Below, piece after piece: positions 6,653 through 12,690 of a DNA stretch of 13,324 nucleotides. The stretch spans positions 1-13,324 of the forward strand of contig CAYHTN010000036.1 of the NCBI GenBank assembly GCA_964359565.1. The letters run 5' to 3'. This DNA comes from JAGOTP01 sp964359565 (GTDB lineage Bacteria > Patescibacteriota > Patescibacteriia > 2-12-FULL-60-25). The notes beneath the pieces are model-generated. The model did not search any database. It was not told where the DNA came from and was given only the letters and a program-made list of their open reading frames with translations. Every line of letters begins with the position of its first letter. The first letter of the stretch is position 1. Made by a program: the position numbers and the translations under genes.

Positions 6653-7288
6653 TCAATCAACCTCAACAGGAGGTTTGGGAGCAAGTAAAAAGACATCTAT
6701 TATTGCCTTCACGCTCGCCCCAAGTTCTCGTAAGGCGAAAAATCCTCGTCTTCGATAGGGCTGTTTATCAGCAATGACACCAATGGCTTCAATGCCGAAG
6801 GAATCACATAAAAAGAGAGAACGGGCGAGATGAAAACGCTGTGTAATAACCATTGCCGTTGTAATTCCAAAGATCTCATGCGCACGCTTACAGCTTTCAT
6901 AGGTGCGGAACCCCTCTTCGTCTGTTGAGACAGCTCGATCAGGGATCCCGGCTGTCAAAAGCACCTGCTTCATGACCTTAATTTCATTACTCCGAAATGC
7001 TCCTCCGTCCCCCGTTAGAAGAATTTGCTGTATCTGACCGGCTTGATAAAGCTCAATCGCTGTCTTCAATCGATCATCGAGCGCATCTGAAGGCTCCGTC
7101 GGTGTCTTCACGCTTGCACCGAGCACGATCGCAACGCGATGAGGAGGAATAACACCCTGAAAAGCGATCTGAGAGAGAGGGACGATCTGGATTACGAGAA
7201 CAGCGAACTCGATGAGAAGCATCACCATAGCGGCCGCTGCCGAGAACGGAGCTGCAATCTTCCAAGCCGCAATAGAGCATCTACTCAT
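6653..7288 (-). CDS. sanA: SanA/YdcF-type (DUF218) membrane-anchored envelope protein
   Basis: 211 aa with an N-terminal membrane helix (about 15-36) and an outer DUF218 domain. Family features are the VAIVLGASV strand at 52-60, DRLKTAIELYQAG at 72-84, LLTGDGG at 90-96, the conserved NE at 101-102, GFRTYES at 126-132 and TQRFHLARSLF at 149-159. The last two closely follow E. coli SanA (GFRT-x-S and TQRFH-x-x-R). SanA affects vancomycin entry and envelope integrity in enterobacteria, and its chemistry is not settled. The ATG lies inside the end of rmuC (8-nt overlap, 7281-7288), so the two genes are probably co-transcribed and coupled. No terminator is visible after the stop. Confidence 0.9.
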   Translation of the reverse strand: MSRCSIAAWKIAAPFSAAAAMVMLLIEFAVLVIQIVPLSQIAFQGVIPPHRVAIVLGASVKTPTEPSDALDDRLKTAIELYQAGQIQQILLTGDGGAFRSNEIKVMKQVLLTAGIPDRAVSTDEEGFRTYESCKRAHEIFGITTAMVITQRFHLARSLFLCDSFGIEAIGVIADKQPYRRRGFFALRELGASVKAIIDVFLLAPKPPVEVD

Positions 7289-8321
7289 CAGAAGAAGGTC
7301 GATCTAGCGCAAGCGCCTGATACTCGATACTTTGGCCACTGATGCGGGTCACGTCTTTGTCAACTTTGGCGAATTCTTTTGAAGCGAGATTATATTGATT
7401 CACGGCCGTTCCTAAATGTTTCCCAACATTGCTAAAATATTGTTGGTAGACGTTTAAATGACGGCTGAGATCCATGACACGTGAACGGATCTCTTTGGCC
7501 TGCTCTTCGATCTTAAGCGCATTTAGACCCTGTAGCACCGTTTGGAGGTAGGCGGAGAAGGAGGTTGGAGAAACGATAATGACATGATATTTAGCCGCAG
7601 CACGTTGGAGCAGGTTTTCATTATCTTCGGTCGTGGTTCCAATCTTATTCATGAGAAGATCATAGTAGATCGCTTCATGCGGGATAAACATAAAAGCAAA
7701 TTCCATTGTCCCCTCTTGAGGGCGAATATACTTGGACGTTTCGAGAATACGTTGTTTGAGATCGTTCAAAAAAACCTTTTCAAGGCGCAAACGCTCCTCT
7801 GTCGATATCTCCTCCATGAGACGGTTATAGTTCTCTAAGCTGAACTTCGAGTCCACCGGAATGATCTGCTCACGGACGAAGACGGCCGCATCGACAATTA
7901 GTCCATCTTTAAATTTGTACTGCATCTGATACTGCTCAGGGGAAAAAATATTCCGAAGCAACGTCTCAAGGTAGTACTCTCCCAAAATGCCACGTTGCTT
8001 GGGATTACTGAGGATGCGTTGGAGGTTCTCAAGGTTCCCCGAAAAAGAGAGGATCTGTTTATTCGTCTCTTCGATCTTGACTAGCCGCTCTGTCACATCA
8101 CGAACCGTGGTTGTCATACTCGCATGTGATTGCTGCTGATTCTTCAGCGATTCAAACATTGAGCCCTTCATATCATGCTGTAAGAGATCTAGTTTTTGTT
8201 GCAGGGCAATAATGAATTGAGGATCAAGAGCTGGTTCTTGAACTCGTTTTGTATGAGAACGTAAGAGAAAAATGATGACTCCAAGCGCGGCCACCAAGAG
8301 CACAAAGAGAAGGATTTCCAT
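7281..8321 (-). CDS. rmuC: RmuC-family protein (predicted recombination-limiting nuclease)
   Basis: 346 aa. One N-terminal membrane helix (about 2-20) is followed by a coiled-coil-prone stretch (about 35-105) and the RmuC domain (about 105-320). Marks are RGILGEYYLETLL at 110-122, the VDAAVF strand near 143-148, IPVDSKFSLENY at 154-165 and FIPHEAIYY at 212-220. The D, E/D-x-K arrangement fits the PD-(D/E)xK-like fold proposed for the family. RmuC lowers inversions at short inverted repeats in E. coli; its exact activity is not firmly known. It is first in a two-gene unit with the SanA-type gene, sharing an 8-nt overlap. A promoter-like pair lies just upstream. It is shorter than E. coli RmuC (about 475 aa), mostly because of a shorter coiled coil. 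Confidence 0.94.
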   Translation of the reverse strand: MEILLFVLLVAALGVIIFLLRSHTKRVQEPALDPQFIIALQQKLDLLQHDMKGSMFESLKNQQQSHASMTTTVRDVTERLVKIEETNKQILSFSGNLENLQRILSNPKQRGILGEYYLETLLRNIFSPEQYQMQYKFKDGLIVDAAVFVREQIIPVDSKFSLENYNRLMEEISTEERLRLEKVFLNDLKQRILETSKYIRPQEGTMEFAFMFIPHEAIYYDLLMNKIGTTTEDNENLLQRAAAKYHVIIVSPTSFSAYLQTVLQGLNALKIEEQAKEIRSRVMDLSRHLNVYQQYFSNVGKHLGTAVNQYNLASKEFAKVDKDVTRISGQSIEYQALALDRPSSDE

Positions 8322-8332
8322 AGAAGATTCTT

Positions 8333-8361
8333 ATTGTCTCAGGATCGGCTCATCGCGACAA
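8333..8361 (-). promoter_or_regulatory. Candidate rmuC promoter
   Basis: On the minus strand, TTGTCG (8356-8361), a 17-nt spacer and GACAAT (8333-8338). Both hexamers match four of six consensus bases. The rmuC ATG (8319-8321) lies 11 nt downstream of the -10. Confidence 0.4.
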
Positions 8362-8374
8362 GGTGAGTGGATTC

Positions 8375-8403
8375 TTGACAAATGTCTGCGCATTTTTAAT
8401 TAT
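8375..8403 (+). promoter_or_regulatory. Candidate promoter of the acidic protein gene
   Basis: A perfect TTGACA (8375-8380), a 17-nt spacer and AATTAT (8398-8403). A second option just below is TTCACA (8409-8414), an 18-nt spacer and TATCTT (8433-8438). An inverted pair, GTGGAT (8367-8372) and ATCCAC (8402-8407), brackets the first promoter. Confidence 0.45.
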
Positions 8404-8408
8404 CCACA
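8400..8408 (+). promoter_or_regulatory. Single DnaA-box-like 9-mer
   Basis: TTATCCACA, identical to a strong E. coli DnaA box. It overlaps the -10 of the candidate promoter for the acidic protein. A one-mismatch form is on the minus strand near 9514-9522. A lone box can occur by chance, and nothing else suggests an origin. Confidence 0.3.
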
Positions 8409-8472
8409 TTCACAGACGTTTTTATCTTGTGATATCTTCAAACCTCACCTACATCCTTGTAGCGAAAATTCT

Positions 8473-8835
8473 ATGCCAACTTCAAAAAAGAAACCTCCGG
8501 CCAAGGCCGTAGCGATCGATGAGTTAGAGCCCGTGCTTGAGGACGTTCTGGATGTCGATACAGATATCGATCCAGCCACACTTGATGGAGACGCCAAGGA
8601 CGAAGAGGAAGCCGGTACTGGCGCCCTCTCTGCCGAGGAAGAAGAAGGCGAAGACCCTCTCGTTCTTGCAAAAAAAGAAGAGGAGGATGACGAACCAAAG
8701 CCGGTCGTTGAAGAAGTGAGTGACGGATTAGAAGATGAAGATGGAATCAAAGCGCTGAATCGTGCCGAAAAAGAACTTCACGAAATGGAGTTTGGCAGCG
8801 GCGGTGATCCCGAAGAACCGGAAGAAGAAATTTAG
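8473..8835 (+). CDS. Highly acidic, low-complexity 120-aa protein
   Basis: I do not recognise the family. The product starts with a basic tail (MPTSKKKPPAK). The rest is dominated by Glu and Asp: 44 of 120 residues, against 11 Lys or Arg, so it should be strongly negative and largely disordered. Only short stretches such as IKALNRAEKELHEMEF (about 92-107) look helical. The frame is open further upstream to 8272, but the ATG at 8473 is preferred because the upstream codons lie across the promoter region and read unlike the rest. Acidic tails like this occur in RNA polymerase delta-type and nucleic-acid-mimic proteins, but that is only a composition-level likeness. It has its own promoter candidate and ends at a strong symmetric terminator. 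Divergent from rmuC. Confidence 0.75.
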   Translation: MPTSKKKPPAKAVAIDELEPVLEDVLDVDTDIDPATLDGDAKDEEEAGTGALSAEEEEGEDPLVLAKKEEEDDEPKPVVEEVSDGLEDEDGIKALNRAEKELHEMEFGSGGDPEEPEEEI

Positions 8836-8847
8836 TTCTCAGATAAC

Positions 8848-8881
8848 AAACAAAAAAACGGACTGATTCGTTTTTTTGTTT
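8848..8881. terminator. Bidirectional intrinsic terminator
   Basis: Perfect 13-bp arms, AAACAAAAAAACG (8848-8860) and its complement (8869-8881), around an 8-nt loop. It serves the acidic protein gene (stop at 8835) and the convergent exonuclease gene (stop at 8892-8894). Confidence 0.85.
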
Positions 8882-8891
8882 CACGACCTCC

Positions 8892-9479
8892 CTAGAGCCC
8901 AAGCGAGAGATTGATGGCCGGTTTTTCGACGGCTTGGACAGGGTCAATCGGAAGTGGAATCGTCTGCTTTTGTCCTTTTCGATCATTATAGGAAACCTCT
9001 CCCTGATTCAACGCATGCTCGTACACATCACGCGTCACCCGAACGTCCTGGAGACAATACTCCTTTAGTTTATCAATTTCCCCTTTACGCCAATATTCTA
9101 CGGCCATGAGCCCATGACCGCTCTTCCCTACTCCAAGGGTCGCCTGAGCCACATCATCGAGCTTGATACGAAATCCGAGCTTCTTTTCGATTTCGACCAA
9201 GAGATCAACCGTCGGCAATTTCATCATGTCGCCAGTATAGGAGGTCTGCAGGCAAGGATAGTCGAATCCAATGAGATTATAGCCAATGATACGATCCGCG
9301 CGTTCTAGCCGTGGCCAAAGTTTGGGCAGGTCCTCCTTTAGGAAGGACTCAAAGGTATCCGTCTCATAAAAATAGACGCCAACTAATGAAACTTCGAGGA
9401 GCGACGGATTATAAGCCCCCACATCTTGAAAGGTATTTCGTGTCTCGATATCGAGGACCACTTCTTTTCGTAATGACAT
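8892..9479 (-). CDS. DnaQ-like / RNase H-fold 3'-5' exonuclease
   Basis: 195 aa from the chosen start. Exonuclease motifs appear in order: Exo I as VVLDIET (Asp10, Glu12), Exo II as IIGYNLIGFDYPCL (65-77, with Asn68 and Asp73), and Exo III as YCLQDVRVTRDVY (141-153, Asp145). These acidic residues bind the two catalytic metals in DEDD exonucleases. The layout, with the N-x-x-x-FD element, resembles the stand-alone RNase_H_2 (YprB-like) group more than DNA polymerase III epsilon. The substrate is unknown. A longer frame starts at 9497, but the ATG at 9479 puts MSLRKEVVLDIET at the N-terminus and has an extended -10 (TGGTATTGT) ending exactly 6 nt before it. The gene is alone on its strand here. 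Confidence 0.88.
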   Translation of the reverse strand: MSLRKEVVLDIETRNTFQDVGAYNPSLLEVSLVGVYFYETDTFESFLKEDLPKLWPRLERADRIIGYNLIGFDYPCLQTSYTGDMMKLPTVDLLVEIEKKLGFRIKLDDVAQATLGVGKSGHGLMAVEYWRKGEIDKLKEYCLQDVRVTRDVYEHALNQGEVSYNDRKGQKQTIPLPIDPVQAVEKPAINLSLGL

Positions 9480-9485
9480 GGCGGA

Positions 9486-9494
9486 ACAATACCA
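9486..9494 (-). promoter_or_regulatory. Extended -10 of the exonuclease gene (leaderless spacing)
   Basis: On the minus strand TGG-TATTGT ends six bases (9480-9485) before the ATG at 9479. There is no good -35, which is common for TG-extended promoters. This spacing supports the shorter start. Confidence 0.45.
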
Positions 9495-9550
9495 CACCGC
9501 TTAAGCGACGACCTGTGGATGAGACATTGCTCTTTTTTTAGCAGCCGACG

Positions 9551-9556
9551 TACGAT
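9551..9556 (+). promoter_or_regulatory. Candidate -10 of the protease gene (leaderless spacing)
   Basis: TACGAT ends six bases (ACAAGG) before the ATG at 9563. A TTGCTC hexamer 18 nt upstream could be the -35; the small-protein promoter uses the same hexamer. The AAGG next to the ATG is too close to act as a normal ribosome binding site. Confidence 0.45.
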
Positions 9557-9562
9557 ACAAGG

Positions 9563-10708
9563 ATGAAAAAGCTCTTTCTTTGCCTCGGGATCCTGCTTGC
9601 GCAGAGCCTGATCTATTCTCTTCCTCTAGAAGCCGCAGAAATTCCTCGCAACATTCTTCAAGCCGTTGTTTTTGTGCAATGTGACGACCGACAGGGCTCG
9701 GGAACCGTGATTAACAATACCGCCAATTACGTCCTTACCAATGCGCATGTGGTGATGGATGTAGACACACGACGACCGGCGAGTTCTTGTATAATCGGGT
9801 TTATTGAGGACCCGGTTGCCCGTCCGGTCTATCTCTACCGAGCCACGATCGTAAAAAGCGTGTTTGAGCAAGAAGGAAACCTCGATTTTGCTATCCTCCA
9901 AATCACTGAACGTCTTTCTGAGAGGTCATTTCCGACTCCCTTCCCCTCATTAAGGACCGATGAATTTTCGGTAAAAAGGGACCCCGTGAGCATCGTAGGA
10001 TACCCCGGCGGCAGAGGCCAGCTCGTCATTAGCGAAGGGAATATTGAGGATTTTGAACGCGGCTTCATCCAAACAGATGCACAATTAAGCCCGGGAGATT
10101 CGGGTGGAGCGGCGATGAATAGTGACTTCAGTCTGATCGGAATTCCAACGCGAATCGTGAACATCATCGCCTCGGACCCTCGTGAAAATCGAACCACCTA
10201 CGAACTCGTGGATATCCGTGCCGTCATGAACTGGCTTGATACTTTTGGTCCAAATGAACATGACAAATACTTTACGCATGCAGATCGTGATCGGTATCAC
10301 CTCCAGGCAAACTTTATTACCGACGCCAATCTTGGGTGTGTCGCCTTTGTTCGTACGATTCTGAATTCAAGCGTGTATTGTCTGCTCCCAAACAACGAAC
10401 GTCTCGTTTTCCCTGATGCCAAAACCTTCTTGAGTTGGCAAGGTGATTTTAGCGCCGTTCAGTTGATTCAACTCGATCAAATCTCTGGGTATCGCATTAA
10501 ACGGAACGTCACCTATAAACCCGGCTCACTGATCAAATCGACCACTTCTGCCAAAGTCTACGTCGTTGTTGATGATCAAGGCACGCTGCGCTGGATTCAA
10601 AGCGAAGAACGAGCGATCGCCCTTTGGGGAGCGACCTGGGCTGGACTCGTCAAAGATGTTCCAGATGAGTTTTGGATCAACTATCGCTTAGGACAACCGC
10701 TCGAATAA
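9563..10708 (+). CDS. Secreted trypsin-like serine protease with C-terminal repeat modules
   Basis: 381 aa. A signal peptide (basic MKK, hydrophobic 4-20, likely cleavage near EAA at 23-25) predicts export. The S1 protease fold follows (about 28-226) with the full triad: His62 in TNAHVV, Asp108 in NLDFAIL and Ser180 in GDSGG. It resembles the HtrA/DegP catalytic domain, but no PDZ domain is present. From about 265 to 381 there are two related modules: one with NNERLVFPDAKTFLSW and DFSAVQLIQLDQI, the next with YKPGSLIKSTTSAKVYVV, GTLRWIQSEERAIALWG and VKDVPDEFWINYRLG. I recall this motif set as recurrent in exported Patescibacteria proteins of unknown function, perhaps for surface or wall binding; that is memory, not a search. 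Four cysteines (40, 76, 259, 273) could form disulfides outside the cell. Confidence 0.9.
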   Translation: MKKLFLCLGILLAQSLIYSLPLEAAEIPRNILQAVVFVQCDDRQGSGTVINNTANYVLTNAHVVMDVDTRRPASSCIIGFIEDPVARPVYLYRATIVKSVFEQEGNLDFAILQITERLSERSFPTPFPSLRTDEFSVKRDPVSIVGYPGGRGQLVISEGNIEDFERGFIQTDAQLSPGDSGGAAMNSDFSLIGIPTRIVNIIASDPRENRTTYELVDIRAVMNWLDTFGPNEHDKYFTHADRDRYHLQANFITDANLGCVAFVRTILNSSVYCLLPNNERLVFPDAKTFLSWQGDFSAVQLIQLDQISGYRIKRNVTYKPGSLIKSTTSAKVYVVVDDQGTLRWIQSEERAIALWGATWAGLVKDVPDEFWINYRLGQPLE

Positions 10709-10710
10709 GG

Positions 10711-10761
10711 CGAGAGAATCAAAAAACAGGGCCCTTAGGCGCCTGTTTTTTGATTCTCTCG
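10711..10761. terminator. Bidirectional terminator with perfect 20-bp stem, overlapping the typA 3' end
   Basis: The left arm (10711-10730) begins three bases after the protease stop codon. Its exact complement (10742-10761) is the coding sequence for the last codons of typA (R-E-N-Q-K-T-G). The inner A6/T6 runs lie within the stem, as in the other two symmetric terminators here. It serves the protease and typA from opposite sides. Confidence 0.85.
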
Positions 10762-12543
10762 TTTGCGTTCAAACTCTTTGAGGTATTGTTTACGAATGCG
10801 GAGGCTCTGTGGGGTGACTTCGAGGAGCTCATCATCTCCGAGATACTCTAGCGCCTCTTCTAAGCTCATGTTCCGAGGGGTGTTCAGACCCTCAGCCACA
10901 CCATCTCCTTTAGAACGCATGTTAGAGAGCTTCTTTTCTTTACAGACATTGACGGTGAGATCTTCTGGTTTGGCGTTTTGGCCCACCACCATCCCTTCAT
11001 AGACTTTAATACTCGGACCAATGAAGAGCTGACCACGTTCCTGAGCCGCCTGGAGGCCGTAGGAGTTCGATTCGCCCGTTTCGTGAGCAATGAGTGATCC
11101 ATGAGGACTACCATCGATAGAACCGACATAGGGGCGGTAGCCCAAGAAGAGCGAGTTGATGATTCCTTGCCCACGCGTATCCATCATGAATTCGGTGCGA
11201 TACCCAATCAGCCCCCGGGTTGGGATCTCGAATTGAAGGTAAGCCGTACCATTTTCGACGCGCATATCCTTCATGTCACCTTTGCGACGCCCCATCTTCT
11301 CGATCACGCTTCCGCTCATCCCTTCTGGGCACTCGAGTGAGACTTCTTCAAATGGCTCGGTGCGGCCATTGTCTTCTTTAAAAATTACTTGCGGGCGAGA
11401 GACTTGAAGCTCGAAACCCTCACGACGCATGCGTTCGATCAAAATTGCAAGATGGAGCTCTCCACGACCAGAGACGATGAAGTTCCCTTCTCCTGGAGCT
11501 GCTTCGACCCGAAGAGCGACATCGTTTTGCAATTCACGCTCTAATCGCTCTTTGATATTACGAGAGGTTGTAAACTGCCCTTCCTGGCCACCGAGAGGAG
11601 AGGTGTTCACACCGAATGCCATTTTCACGGTTGGCTCTTCGATTTTAATAACAGGCAACGCTTCTGGTTTCTCGAGGGCTGCGATGGTTTCTCCGATGTT
11701 TACGTTAGGAATACCTGCAAACGAAACGATGTCTCCGGCTTTCGCTTCTTGAATTTCCGTTCGACCCATGCCGAGGAAGCCCATGATGTTGGTAATCTTC
11801 GCTGGCGTTTGCTTCCCATCACGATCAATCCACATCACGGGACCTGGACGAAAGATACCTCGGACCACGCGGCCGATGGCCGTCTTTCCCTTGTAGTTGT
11901 CGTAACCGATATTCGCGACCGAAACCTGAAGGGGTCCTGTTTCATCGTTATTTGGAGCGGCGATCTTGTTAATGATGGTATCAAAGAGTGGGTGGATATC
12001 CGTCATTTGAGACAGATCTTCGGTCAAACCCGCTTTCCCCTGCTTCGCAGAGGCGTAGACAACGGGGAAATCGGTTTGCGCATCAGAAGCGCCGAGCGTC
12101 ACAAACAAGTCGAAGGTCTGGTTCAAGACCCAGTCTGGACGAGCGTCAGGCTTATCAACCTTGTTAATGACCAAGATAATACGATGACCGGCTTCGATGG
12201 CCTTCTTCAAGACAAAACGCGTTTGTGGCATCGGACCTTCTTTGGCGTCGACAAGAAGCAAGACGCCGTCGACGAGGTTCATGATACGTTCGACTTCTCC
12301 ACCAAAGTCGGCGTGTCCTGGCGTGTCGACGATATTGATCTTCGTGCCCTTATAAAAAACGGCTGCGTTCTTTGCGAGAATCGTAATCCCACGCTCACGC
12401 TCGAGTTCGTTCGAGTCCATGATCGTTTCCCCTTCAAGACCGTTATCTTTAAAGGTGTCCGATTGCTTGAGAAGCGAATCGGCGAGAGTGGTCTTGCCAT
12501 GGTCCACGTGAGCGATGATGGCGATATTACGAATATCAAGCAT
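10735..12543 (-). CDS. typA: TypA/BipA translational GTPase
   Basis: 602 aa, normal for TypA/BipA, a ribosome-binding GTPase related to EF-G and LepA that aids 50S assembly and stress growth. The GTPase domain shows G1 AHVDHGKT at 11-18, the G2 region RGIT at 51-54, G3 DTPGH at 73-77 and G4 NKVD at 127-130. An EF-Tu domain 2-like barrel follows, then an EF-G domain V-like part, and a C-terminal region with RGLIGYRTEFMMDTRG and SYGLQAAQERG, which are typical of TypA. The frame is open to 12642, but the ATG at 12543 gives the family start MLDIRNIAIIAHVDHGK, and the 33 upstream codons overlap promoter and operator-like repeats. The last codons form one arm of the shared terminator. Confidence 0.97.
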   Translation of the reverse strand: MLDIRNIAIIAHVDHGKTTLADSLLKQSDTFKDNGLEGETIMDSNELERERGITILAKNAAVFYKGTKINIVDTPGHADFGGEVERIMNLVDGVLLLVDAKEGPMPQTRFVLKKAIEAGHRIILVINKVDKPDARPDWVLNQTFDLFVTLGASDAQTDFPVVYASAKQGKAGLTEDLSQMTDIHPLFDTIINKIAAPNNDETGPLQVSVANIGYDNYKGKTAIGRVVRGIFRPGPVMWIDRDGKQTPAKITNIMGFLGMGRTEIQEAKAGDIVSFAGIPNVNIGETIAALEKPEALPVIKIEEPTVKMAFGVNTSPLGGQEGQFTTSRNIKERLERELQNDVALRVEAAPGEGNFIVSGRGELHLAILIERMRREGFELQVSRPQVIFKEDNGRTEPFEEVSLECPEGMSGSVIEKMGRRKGDMKDMRVENGTAYLQFEIPTRGLIGYRTEFMMDTRGQGIINSLFLGYRPYVGSIDGSPHGSLIAHETGESNSYGLQAAQERGQLFIGPSIKVYEGMVVGQNAKPEDLTVNVCKEKKLSNMRSKGDGVAEGLNTPRNMSLEEALEYLGDDELLEVTPQSLRIRKQYLKEFERKRENQKTGA

Positions 12544-12589
12544 AGATAAAGAAGTTTTGAGAACAAAAATCGTCCCTTGTAATACAAAG

Positions 12590-12640
12590 GACGAAGATCC
12601 CTTGAATGGCGAGATGTTACGCCAAAATAGGATCTTCGTC
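12590..12640. promoter_or_regulatory. Nested inverted repeats straddling the typA promoter, operator-like
   Basis: Outer arms GACGAAGATCC (12590-12600) and GGATCTTCGTC (12630-12640) are perfect 11-bp complements, with centres 40 bp apart. Inner arms TGGCG (12607-12611) and CGCCA (12620-12624) flank the -10. The right outer arm overlaps the -35 and the left lies just past the predicted start site. If the promoter call is right, only one arm is transcribed, so this would act as DNA, for example as a regulator site. If transcription comes from the upstream gene, it would be an RNA hairpin. Confidence 0.5.
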
Positions 12641-12642
12641 AA
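12614..12642 (-). promoter_or_regulatory. Candidate typA promoter
   Basis: On the minus strand, TTGACG (12637-12642, five of six), a 17-nt spacer and TAACAT (12614-12619, four of six). The start site would be near 12607, giving a leader of about 64 nt without a Shine-Dalgarno. Confidence 0.6.
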
Positions 12643-12675
12643 CGGAAATACAGACGATAACAGGAGTTCTTGATC

Positions 12676-12688
12676 TTGCGTCGTAAAA
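12676..12688 (+). repeat. Dispersed 13-mer TTGCGTCGTAAAA, copy 5 (intergenic)
   Basis: Exact plus-strand copy with the preceding C, two bases beyond the stop codon of the minus-strand glycoside hydrolase gene. There is no plus-strand gene for at least 630 bases downstream, so it is not a promoter for a visible gene. Confidence 0.8.
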
Positions 12689-12690
12689 CA

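Noticed and set aside
8367..8408. Origin of replication at the DnaA-box-like site
   Set aside because: There is only one exact box, no cluster, no AT-rich unwinding region of note, and no dnaA, dnaN or rpmH neighbours.
8272..8472. 67-codon N-terminal extension of the acidic protein
   Set aside because: It overlaps the rmuC start and the promoters, and its composition is unlike the acidic body of the protein.
11749..12549. 266-aa open frame on the plus strand
   Set aside because: It lies wholly antisense to the securely identified typA; it is a by-product of biased codon use.
12590..12640. Simple intrinsic terminator for the glycoside hydrolase gene
   Set aside because: The long gapped arms have no U-tract directly after them on the minus strand, and the promoter overlap fits an operator better.
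12544..12642. 33-codon N-terminal extension of typA
   Set aside because: TypA proteins start within a few residues of RNIAIIAHVDHGK. The extension covers the promoter and inverted repeats.
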